The translations under genes were made by a program, and so were the position numbers. A model generated the notes under the pieces. It was not told the DNA's origin and ran no database searches. It saw only the letters and a list, made by a program, of their open reading frames with translations. A stretch of 64,000 nt of DNA from Selaginella tamariscina (lineage: Eukaryota > Streptophyta > Lycopodiopsida > Selaginellales > Selaginellaceae). Shown one piece after another: positions 50,201 through 59,539 of this stretch (position 1 is its first letter; the number at the start of each line of letters is the position of its first letter). Where the stretch lies: assembly GCA_003024785.1 (NCBI GenBank), contig PUQB01000123.1, forward strand, positions 465,399-529,398, in the 5' to 3' direction.

Positions 50201-50503
50201 GGCTTGTGTGCCTTCTGTCTGCTCCTGTGTCTCCTGTGGTAAGACATCATCCTCAACTTCTTCAACAAAGTCTGATTGTTCTTGTTGGGGTTGAACTACA
50301 TCCTCTTGCTCTCCTGACCAGTCCTGCTGGCTTGCCTGTTCAACTGGAGCATCACTTGAAGGTCCTTGTTCCTGAACCACAGCCAGCTTCCTACTTCCTC
50401 TCCCACGACCCCGACGCCCTCTCTGAATTGCAGCTCTAGCTTCTGCTTCTCTCTCAGTAGGCTCCTTCATCTTCTTTTCTTGTAAACGTTGTGAAGAGCG
50501 CAT
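47206..50503 (-). CDS. ParB/Srx-like domain fused to permuted N4/N6 DNA methyltransferase, 6 exons
   Basis: Exons 50503-49559, 49498-49291, 49238-48658, 48600-47722, 47668-47554 and 47500-47206 (about 1006 aa). Residues 1-145 are disordered with an RGRRGRGRG AT-hook-like patch, the SUMO-binding-like AVTLSSDEEDE, and KNKKRRRK. Residues 160-300 form a ParB/sulfiredoxin-like domain: VPICRILGNEQVRRVNPADL, ESLTRSFKKA and FICWDGNHRLKVL (GNHR where ParB has GERR). A helical middle region follows. The C-terminal third is a beta-class (permuted) methyltransferase: motif IV-like FNLVIFDLPNG, then ANGWLVVFAAANTW, then DYQPKSTRLMQLVIERL, motif I GDLIWDIGSGTGSS and IELGRNIVGTEKN. Motif IV is DLPN instead of DPPY/W, so catalysis is uncertain. 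Single-base shifts are needed near 49605 (a T run) and near 47750. A TTTTGTAG just before the ATG suggests a 5' leader intron. Confidence 0.85.
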
Positions 50504-50559
50504 CTACAAAAGCAATAAGGTTTAACAAAAAACTGTAATAAATGTTCAAAGATGTTTAA

Positions 50560-50930
50560 TAAAAATAAAAAAACATACTAGCCCTCACAGTCGGCGTGCC
50601 GACTGAGAGAGCAGTTGCTGTAAGTCCCAGTCGGCATGCCGACTGGGCCTGCATCAAAGGGAGTCCCAGTCGGCATGCCGACTGGGCCTGGCAACAAAGG
50701 GAGGCCCAGTCTGGGACTGGGAACGAAGCGAGGCCCAGTCAAAATGCTAGGTGGGACTAGAACAGTCAACCCTAGTCAAAATGCTGACTGGGGCTGGAAC
50801 AGTCAACCCCGGTCAAAATGTTGACTGGATCTGGAACAGTCCACCCCAGTCGGCCTGCCGACTGGGACGGACAACGAAGTCAGTCCGAGTCGGCAGGCCG
50901 ACTCGGATTTCTTGCAACTGTGAAGAGATG
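50560..50930. promoter_or_regulatory. Palindromic repeat cluster between the two transposon genes
   Basis: About eight to nine units spaced about 39 bp. Perfect 18-22-bp palindromes, or palindromes broken only at the centre, lie at 50588-50605, 50626-50647, 50665-50686, 50845-50866 and 50885-50906. Each half reads CCCAGTCGGC (the last CCGAGTCGGC), with variable central bases. Degenerate units (CCCAGTC..., AGTCAAAATGCTGACT) lie between. The cluster sits upstream of both genes, so it is a likely bidirectional promoter or operator array. The half-site AGTCGGC also occurs near both transposon ends. Confidence 0.8.
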
Positions 50931-51376
50931 TAAAAAGATGAACAGATCATGAAGAGATCATGAGCAGATCATGAAGAAATCAGAAAATACTCACCCCCTC
51001 AATGGAAGCCTATTGTGATTAATCCCTGGAGCCACACTTGCTCCACGCTATGCCCCCAAATGAGCCCCTGCTCCACGAAAACCTAGCCGCCCTAGCTGCC
51101 CTAGCCGCCCTAAATCAATTAAAAACCAACCTAATTTCTGTAAACATATTGCATGCATGATCGCCACTTGTACATAGTAAAACTTTTTAATTTACAAAAA
51201 ACCTACCCAGACGCAGTAAATTAATTTCACTCTTCTACCCAGACGCACGCAATTAATATTATTTTTAATATTTGTCAATGAAATGATTGCCTCACGACTA
51301 ACAAACACATTAACCATCGTGTGTAATATGTTCATTGTCTTTGAATTTTAACTTTTGTTTGTTCCATTTTTGCTAC
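50931..51376. promoter_or_regulatory. Upstream region of the transposase gene
   Basis: Contains short direct repeats of gatcatgaagagatcatgag type (about 50940-50985) and a stretch of cctagccgccctagctgccc-like units (about 51084-51112) before AT-rich DNA leading to the transposase ATG. No extra gene seen. Confidence 0.4.
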
Positions 51377-54300
51377 ATGGCAAGAATCAGCTACAATGGT
51401 GTTGACAAGGACTTCCCTGCAGATGAAGATGGTATTGCATTTGTCTTTGAAACAGATCTCAGGTCTGCATTTGACATTCCACCTTGGCAATCTTTTAAAG
51501 TGCTGCATTTGATGTCTGTTGTTGGTGGAGATGCTGCGAATGTTGAGGTAGAACCAGAAGGGGCAAGAGCTAGCAGTTTTGTGTATTACACACTTCTTCC
51601 TTCCAAAGGACCATATTCCGGTTGGAGACAACAGATCGGGACAATTCTATGGTAACAATACTTCGCAATAGTCAGAGATGTAGGATTGGGAAGCAACTGG
51701 TGGTCTCGTCATCGATTCAGCAAGTTGCTGAGGTCCCAGAAGATTGCAACGGAAATGTGATTTACGAGTTGCCAGCACACGAAACAATGAAGGACAAGTA
51801 CAAAGGGATGAATAGGAAGGATGGGTGTGATTACTGGACTCAACGCTGCACAACACATTGGAATGTTCCAGCTCGTGTTAGTCGCAGTTCATGTATTGGC
51901 CACATGAAATGCGTAAAGGAAACATGTCCGTTCATCAGCTTAAGTAAGAAAGCAAATGACTGCCAATTTAAGGGCACCATTGATAAAGTCCAGTTATCTT
52001 CAGATGGTAGAGTGCTTGGAATGAAGTGTGTGCATTGCAACAATGAGCCCCTTCTAGTGCAGACATGCTCCGTTGTTGCATATTACATAATTCCAGATGA
52101 TATCACATGCACGAGGCTTTTCATCCATCTTGGAGAACATCAACATCCACGTAGACCACCCGAATCCATGGTCTCTAAAGACAGAGCTAAGGAGACAATC
52201 AACAAAGCAGTCGCTGCAACCCCAAGAACTAATCAACGTGTCATAGAGTTTCAAGCAGCACGCAATATAATTTTGGAAAAACTGGTAACAGATTCTGGAG
52301 ATGTATCATACGACAAGGTTCTGTCAGATCTACTACCACTCACAAATCACCGCCGGTAAGCAAAAAAATTATTATTTCCTTTTGGAGATGCTTAACCTTT
52401 CCACTGTAGAACAAGAGAATGGATATCTCAGGCTAGAACAAGAGACACTCGTTTCAAAGAAGGTTACGAAGGACTTCTGCAGTTAAAGAAGAAGCTATCA
52501 ATCCCATTCATACATGTTATCCACATACCCGGAATGGACCTCAACGGAGCTGAAGAGCAGCCTTTAATCTTCAAAATGACGGTTGCCGGCCCAGGATCCG
52601 GAATAGACTACATTAGAAGGTGTCAATCTGGAGGTGATCTCGAACAGCAGTGGGTGGTGCTAGACCACACATATCGTATTGATGATTGTGTACACTGGGA
52701 ATACATCTCTATGATCCATTGTAAGTATTAACATATCTATGTTTTAAAATACTTACTAATATAATGCACTTATGTTTGTGTAGTTTAAGGTCGATGGTGA
52801 CACTTGCTTATGGTGACATGATCAGGGAGGATAGTGTGGCGGTGATCAAATTTTTGAACACTATGCTTCAAGTGTGCAGCAAGCAAGGACTTCATAATGT
52901 GAACTTTGCGGGGTTCATGTCAGATGAGTCAGGTGCAATTTGGTTAGCATTGCGTCAAGTTTTCAACAATGGGTCAAAGATGAAAGGAAGAGAAAGGAGT
53001 TGTTTGTTCCATTACATGCAGTCAGTGCGTCAAGTTACAAAGAAGTGGATACTTGAGGAACACAGGGAGGAGCACATGAACCTTGCACGCTCATGGCCTG
53101 CAGCACTAACCAACCAAGATAAGTTGGAACGACGAGTAATGTTGGAGTCATTTTGGGAAGGCAGGTCCAGTAACGTTAGCGCTTTGCAAACATGGCTGTC
53201 ATGGTGGGCAAGACATGAAGATCATATTTCCATGACAGAGATAATTGACTTGACAGAAGATGGTGTTGCGAATGTGCCTACCACTAACAACTCCGAAGTT
53301 GTTCATGAGCACGAAGAGCAAGGCTGACGAAGCGTGTTCCTTTGTTGGAGGCAACAATGTTAGATTTAACAGATGCTGTTTTCCAAAGTGCAAAGGTCAA
53401 GGCATCATTTGAAGGGAGATATTCAGGCACAGGTCCTTCCATGGAAACTCTTCTGAAACGTGCACAGCAGAAACTTTCAGCGGGAAAATCAGTGTCTCCA
53501 ACAACTTTTGCAAATCTTGTTAGTGATGAAGAGCATCTTGCAAGTCCAGAGTTTGCCTCTACAACAAATGTTCGTGTTCGAACCGTTCGTCAACCGTCAA
53601 CTGGGGACCATGGGATTGATGCTTCGTACACATAGACATGACACACAATATGCAGAACAAGTCATCCCAAATGCACGCAGGAAAAAACTCAAGTTTCAAG
53701 ATGTCAATGTCACTGAAAGAGAGACGTTGATGACTCAGTGGGCCATCAGACGCATTGGGGAGGCAAGTCAGGTGAAATGTCTAGGTCTCACTCAGGACGG
53801 TAACAGCAAGTGTGGCAGACCCATAGGATATCCACATCGTGTACCGGCACCAGGATTTCACGGTAGACGGCAATATACAAATGCATTTGGGAACATTGAG
53901 TTCACTCATCAGATGTTATGGTTCTGCCCACGCGATTCTTGTTGCTTCAGACGACCATATGCAGGGATTCCTCCTGAGAGTATTCCAGAAGTTCCAGAGG
54001 TTTGGCCAGTTCAAAAAGGAACAAACTTGAATGCAAATGAGGTTGAAGCTCTTCTGAAAGCAGGATTCAAGTTGGAGGGATTTGAAGAAATGGTAGACGA
54101 CAGTAGTAGCCGAATGGATCGAACACCATCACCACCAAGAGGAGAGGGAGCACATAGAGTACCAACATACCATGGACGGAGTGTGCGAACACCAACAAGA
54201 ATGTCCAAGGAACATGAGAAACATTACAACCAGGCAAAGATTCTTCAAGGTCGGATCAACAACGTGGAGGTGGTTCAAAGAGGGAAGACTGAGGCCTTCA

Positions 54301-54543
54301 TTGTCTCTGCAGGCATGCAATCTGCTAAGGTAACAATTTACTGTTCCGTCATGCACTTGTGCAACTTTTCAGAAAGCCAAGAACTGGAGCCCCTGCCAAC
54401 ACATGTATTTTGTGTACACTCATGTTCTTGGATTGGAAGACCCAACGATTACTTACTTCTTACAGAGGCGGACCCTTACTCCAGCAGAAGTGCATCGGTT
54501 ATTGGTTGATTGCAAGCGCAATGTCGAACCTGCGACCTTTTAA
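51377..54543 (+). CDS. Mutator-like (MULE) transposase, 4 exons, with frameshifts
   Basis: Catalyses cut-and-paste transposition. Introns with GT-AG ends at 52356-52409, 52721-52783 and 54330-54372. Stop TAA at 54541-54543. Start chosen at MARISYNGVDKDFPADEDG. Domains in order: a WRKY/GCM1-type zinc finger (GMKCVHCNNE ... HLGEHQHP), the DDE core with first D in WVVLDHTYRI (about 52663) and second D in FAGFMSDESGAIW (about 52922), the MULE CxxH signature in RSCLFHYMQSV, and an E candidate in MLESFWEG. A SUMO-binding-like IIDLTEDG follows. The C-terminal part has a second cysteine/histidine-rich segment (CLGLTQDGNSKCG ... WFCPRDSCC). Frame changes are needed near 51635, 52810, 53325 and 53625, so the copy is inactive or the sequence carries base errors. 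Confidence 0.85.
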
Positions 54544-54741
54544 GTCAGTCGGTATAGTAAAGTCTAGTCGGCAAATAATTAGCGTTTTTCACTTGTTGGT
54601 CGGCATTTTATATTGAAAGTTAAAGATAATCTACTTGGCAGAATATTCTAGAATATTCCCGTTTATTTGACAGAATATTCCTGGATATTCGGGAATATGC
54701 GAAAAGCCCGTTGTACGAAGCCCGGTTTTTGCTAATCCTCG
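54541..54741. repeat. Right subterminal and terminal region of the transposon
   Basis: From the transposase stop outward: CAGTCGGT (54546), TAGTCGGC (54565), GGTCGGC (54598), then GAATATTC at 54641, 54651 and 54673, then the TIR (CGGGCTTC on the minus strand, AGCAAAAACC). This mirrors the left end. Confidence 0.75.
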
Positions 54742-54750
54742 TAGCCCTCG
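54742..54750. repeat. 9-bp target site duplication, right
   Basis: TAGCCCTCG, identical to 46989-46997. Confidence 0.95.
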
Positions 54751-54850
54751 CATGCCAAGGCTTCTAATAAAGCAAATTCTTCCGATCCAGCAACATGCTC
54801 CGATGGACAGGACACTCTCTCTGCATAGTCTGCAAATATATATAACTGCG
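54751..54850 (-). pseudogene. 5' exon half of PPR copy 1, severed by the transposon
   Basis: The minus strand reads SEHVAGSEEFALLEALACEG and then enters the transposon. After removing the transposon and one target duplication, it continues GYVEDNVFGVEADFSL at 46988. Copy 2 reads EEFVVLEALEWDGCVEDNML across the same place. Confidence 0.7.
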
Positions 54851-54926
54851 TGCGTGCGTGGTTACTCACTTCTCGTGTAGAACTTTGTTCCTTCCTACGG
54901 ACTATTCTCAAGCGAATATACCAACT

Positions 54927-55500
54927 ATGTCCGGGAGTCATCACCGTGACAGCTTCAAGAAACAAAGACAAGTATTGAGATCTTTTATGAGCGTTCAGCC
55001 TCCTGCAAGGAAAGTATGTATATATATACTAACTAATTAAACAATAATAAGTACCAGCGGGAGCCTGCAACTTTGGACGAGGTGCTGCGAACAACTTCTG
55101 AGAAACCGTTTATCTTCCAGAGGAAAGCGTGACGCCCTATGAGATTCTTCACCTTGTTGAACTTGCAGGAGAGAGCATACGGTATGCATACGTAATTCCC
55201 TTCCATAGCAATGGTTTCACTATAGTTGATGTGTGGGACTATTCTTGTAAACGTCTGCTGTCTCTGCTGCGCATTCCCAAAGGTTGCATTTGCTCAGCAC
55301 ATCGTCATGTCATAGGCTTCATTTGCATCAATCGCATTAGAAAATCAAATACATAGACCTTCGACCTTCCTTCAGAGATCACACACAATGAGCCAAAACA
55401 CCACAATATCTTGGGCTTTGAACATGGAAGTGACGAACAAAGAACAATTCAGCTTCGGTTCTGACGGGGCTAACCAGGTCGTTCGATGGTAAATGATGAA
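54927..55500 (+). CDS. Unknown protein, duplicated gene, copy 1
   Basis: Exon 54927-55013 reads MSGSHHRDSFKKQRQVLRSF, MSVQPPARK. After an intron of 38 nt, the exon from 55052 reads YQREPATLDEVLRTTSEKPF, IFQRK and, after a one-base shift, SVTPYEILHLVELAGESI and YAYVIPFHSNG. It is transcribed away from the PPR gene (head to head). Copy 2 at 62430-63110 has the same layout. Function not recognised, and the 3' end is uncertain. Confidence 0.45.
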
Positions 55501-55639
55501 GACACCGCACAGCAAAGGCCAGGTTCATGGGGCGAGTGCAAATCTCCTGCACGGCTGCTCTAACGGAAGTTTCTGACGCATAGCACTTGCAGCAATTCAA
55601 GTTGATACATAACATTGAATTCTCCAGTCATGGTAGCAA

Positions 55640-56790
55640 GTCACTCTGCAATCGGTATGCTTGTTAAAACTCATAAAACTCATATGTCGATTTATATACA
55701 ATGTACACCTAACTAGTTAACATTCTAAAGCTTTATTAAATCATCAATATTAATTAGATATTATTAAAATATTTTATATTTTATTATTATAATTTTTTAA
55801 TTAAAATTAAAATTAAAATTAATTTTAGTATTAAAATATATTTTAGATCGTTATCAGATTTTAACCTTTACGAAATTAAGTTTTCTATCTATATATAATT
55901 AGGCTGTTAGAATTCATATTCATATTTATATATCGTAAACTCACATATGTTTACAATATGTATTTTATATTAACAAAATGTTCATTCTGAATCATTAATT
56001 AATTTGTTAATTTATTTGTTAAAACTAAGTTTTGATTAACAATCTTTAAGAATAATCATAATTATATATATGGTGAATAATTAGTTTAAACGATTTACAA
56101 ATAATCCACAATCATACAAAATGTTAAACTTAATTATATGTATATTCTATATGCATACACTATATACACAACATGTATACAGTAGGTACACAAATAAAGA
56201 GAAATCGAAAGTTGTATAAAAAAATATAATACACATTAAATCGTATTTTTTAAAACATGTAATTCATACTATCTAAAATAATATATATCTAAAAATGGAT
56301 TATAATTAATGAAAAAAATATAATTAAATATATTAAATCTATCTGGCAACACCTGCCAGGAGACACGTGTATACTGAGGTAAAAGTTAAAAAATGAACAG
56401 CTTGGATTGAAGAAATCAACGGTTGAGAAAATACCGCGTCTAATTAATGCAAAGGACACGTGGATACATTTTCCTTGAACCATATATATTGACAGTGAAC
56501 CTAGATGTTAGGGTAAGCGCCACTCTGAAATCCCTTGTTGTGTACTCCGGAGTCCATCTGGAAACGGTGAGGTAGCTTGCGCCAGTCAAAGAAATCCCTC
56601 GGACAGATTTCAGGTTTACTCTCTTTTTTTTTTAATCTTTCTTCTCTCTTCTCCCTCCCCATCTCTCCCTCTCTCTTTCTCTCTCTCTCACACACACACG
56701 CGCACACACATACAAACAGAATATAGTACGTTGATATTTATAATATGTAAATATATACATAATCATATTAATTACAGTTAAGCGTGATTT
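55640..56790. other. AT-rich spacer
   Basis: Contains aattaaaattaaaattaaaa-type tandem units near 55800, which copy 2 also has at 63390. No gene was recognised in 55700-56480. The part 56500-56640 may be the leader of the next gene. Confidence 0.5.
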
Positions 56791-56818
56791 GTTGAATGTG
56801 TATTTCAGAAGGAAACAT

Positions 56819-57408
56819 GGGGAAGACGGGACGACACAAGAAGAAGCATGTAGAAGGTAAGAAAGTCCCTTCAATCCCATTTTTGCCTTCTTTTCTCATG
56901 CTTGGCCTTATTTTTGTACTCAGCAAGGACCGAGGACAACCAAGATCTTTATTGCCCTTGTCTGCGAATGTGGACCTGTACAAAGCTGCTAAGGTCATCA
57001 TCAAGAAAACCTTACTCATGTGTGCAGCCATTTTCCTTATTGATTTTATGTCAAACATGCTGGAAAAGAAGGTACCCATATGCATATTTATACATCTTTG
57101 TGTCTTACATCAACCCAACCTCTATATATATATATAATGATTTAAAACTTTTATTTATATCATGTAGATAATATCATACAGACAATTGAATCTTTTCTAT
57201 TACCAATAAGCTTATAGCTTATAGTTCTTCTTTGATACAAAGAAATTTATTGTAATCTACGCAAGGTCTCTGTATACAATTAACATATAATATGAATCGT
57301 AAGACATTTATTGTGAACTTGTGCAGGCGGTGTCTTCGTGTTATTGGAGCTTGTGGTTTTTAATATTTTCCTCGGCTTTCAGCTTGTGTCTATTATATTC
57401 TATGTACT

Positions 57409-57452
<44 letters not shown>

Positions 57453-59117
57453 TTGTGCTATATCTTTTCCAGATTCACACGTATACCTGGAGCAGTTCGA
57501 AACTACGAACGAAAGGTAAGAACTTAGAAATAGTTATTTCTTAACGCATCAATTAACTTATGATCATAACTGAATTCACTATATTTATCTATTTATCTAT
57601 ATATACTGATTTTTTTATTTTGTAGCTTAAACATCGCATTTCAGTTGATGTGGATAATCGTCCCAATTGTGCAACTTTGGTAACTAAAAACACATATATG
57701 CATGCATACACACACTTTGTTTGCATAATAGTATTATATATTATATATTTTCACTTTGATATAGTGTATGTGTAAGTACACATATATGTATACGCATTAA
57801 CACATCTTTATATATGATATACTTATACATTAAATTTATATACATGTTATATTATGTATATGTTTGCATTAGTGTTTTTGAGTGTTTGTGTTCGCGCGCG
57901 CGAGCGTGCTTAATATACATTCTTACCTACAGAATGAACAAGAAGTGGTTAAAAGCGTTGAACATAGAATTGAATCTGAGGAGGTGCTTACGAAAAACGT
58001 AAGTCTTTCATTTGTTTATTAAGTTCATTATTCCTTAATAAGCTCTGCTTTCACTCAAGCATATACTTATTATTATAGAAATGTAGGGACATGTTTATCT
58101 TTCTGATATAGAGCACTAATTTCAGGTGGTTTCTATGATAAACGATGAAGTGGAGAGTGATTTGGAGATAGAGGCAGTGGAAGGTCAGCATATTAAATTA
58201 CAAGTAATAGTTAAATAAACTTAATATATACCGATATCCCTATGTATTGATTTAAGTAATGACTTTGCAGATGTGCCTTGTTATACCAAATATGTGAAAC
58301 ATGAATTATTTGTTATAATATATATACACATGCATATCGATAGGACAAAGACTATATATATGTGTGTATTTGTGCGTGTGTAATGTTAGTTTGTATATTG
58401 ATGAATTTGTATCCCTGTATATGCAGATATTAATCGCTGTATTTTCTTACAGAAGAAGCGCATGAAAGGTGGATTGAGAAACTCTTACAAGTTGCTGCAA
58501 TGTATAAACCTCTCTGTCGTAGTGAGGAATCAAAGATCTTGCTGGAGAATCTAATGCTTATTGCCAGAACCATGATTGGCCCCGAAAGGTTAATAAGGTA
58601 ATTATTTGCTTGGACAGATCTATGTATGTATATTGTGTGTGTGCGTGAGAGAGAGAGGGGTTAGTTCACACTTTGTTTATTGCAGATTAGCGAGGCTAGT
58701 GCTGCAAAAGCTTTGTCAACTAACTCACAAAAAACAACACTAGAGAAGCCATGAATACTGACGAATTCAGAGATTGGAAGAAAATGTGGGCGCTGAACAA
58801 GACGTCAGAGTTTCCTTATCGTCCACTGAACGAAGATATCATGTTCGAGAGGATATTAAGCCACCGTGAGTATATTTTAAACCTTCCATGATTAGTTAAT
58901 CTTGACCGTGAATGGTTTTACAGCTCGTGTGAATACCCAAGATGTCCATTCTATTTACGACAGTTATGCGCTCGGGGTAAATCTGGATTTGTATCCACGA
59001 GTGGTCTGCAAAGACAGCAGTGATTACCAGAGTTTGACAGATGAGCACAAGATGTATTACATATGCCACACCATTCTCCAGTATCGATATCCCGGTTTCC
59101 CTAACGGTAGCTGGTAA
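56819..59117 (+). CDS. Multi-exon gene of unknown function
   Basis: Starts MGKTGRHKKKHVE (a basic N-terminus) at 56819, donor at 56857 (GTAAGA). The next exon is about 56926-57071. Further exon-like blocks with good splice signals follow near 57474-57516 (FTRIPGAVRNYERK), 57626-57680 (LKHRISVDVDNRPNCATL), 57934-58000 (NEQEVVKSVEHRIESEEVLT), 58126-58183 and 58453-58598 (HERWIEKLLQVAAMYKPLCR, SEESKILLENLMLIARTMIG, PE). After a weaker stretch come MNTDEFRDWKKMWALNKTSE and, from 58923, RVNTQDVHSIYDSYALGVNL ending FPNGSW. The frame of the second exon is ambiguous (two open readings). The blocks may belong to one or two genes. I do not recognise the family. Confidence 0.45.
57412..57452. repeat. 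(CT)n microsatellite
   Basis: Run of about 20 CT units directly before an exon acceptor in the unknown gene, where it could serve as an extended polypyrimidine tract. Confidence 0.85.
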
Positions 59118-59539
59118 TTCACGTTCTACTGTTTAATGAAAGAAGCACCTTACCAGTATGTATCTGTTTCCATCTCTGCGTGCGCGTGTGTTTTAAGGCC
59201 CTTATAGCCTAAGCTTGAAGACTTGTTTAGGCTCCCAAGTTACGTTCGTCTGTCGTACGTCTTGAACTGGTCAATCTATTAATACGTAGACATACATTAT
59301 ACACACCTAATAGATAAACGTATACACACACAACATATGTATATTTTGCATGCTTCTGTAGCAGTCAGAGTTTATATGCAAGTGAATGTAAATAAATTTA
59401 TTATACATCCATGTACAGTTGAGTATATATAGCGTGTGTAAATAGAGATGTATTTGTGTAGCCATGCATACATATAAAAGATTTTTATTAAGCAGGTATT
59501 AGCTCGTTTTATTTTATGGAAGAACAAACATATACCCGT

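Larger units (their letters stand above)
46998..54741. mobile_element. MULE-type DNA transposon carrying a ParB-methyltransferase gene (7744 bp)
   Basis: Boundaries are set by a perfect 9-bp direct duplication and by the paralogous locus at 62.2 kb, where the flanks are continuous and of exactly matching length (27 bases aligned across the site). The ends are imperfect inverted repeats: GACAAAAAGAGGGCTTC at the left against AGCAAAAACCGGGCTTC at the right, 13 of 17 identical. Inside are two divergent intron-containing genes: a Mutator-like transposase (rightward) and a ParB-methyltransferase fusion (leftward). The intergenic region is rich in palindromes. A 9-bp duplication plus the transposase signature fits the Mutator superfamily. 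Both genes have frameshifts as written, so this copy may be non-autonomous, or the sequence may contain errors. Confidence 0.93.

Noticed and set aside
49688-50439. Plus-strand frames opposite the ParB-methyltransferase exon 1
   Set aside because: Shadow frames. The minus strand carries the recognisable ParB-like motifs and splice-compatible ends.
50580-50910. CRISPR-like array
   Set aside because: The repeats are palindromic and spaced about 39 bp, but the spacers are repeats of each other and the setting is a plant nuclear transposon. No cas genes.
50578-50930. Open frames repeating VGMPTG on either strand of the palindrome array
   Set aside because: They are the translation of a 39-bp tandem palindromic repeat, not a protein gene.
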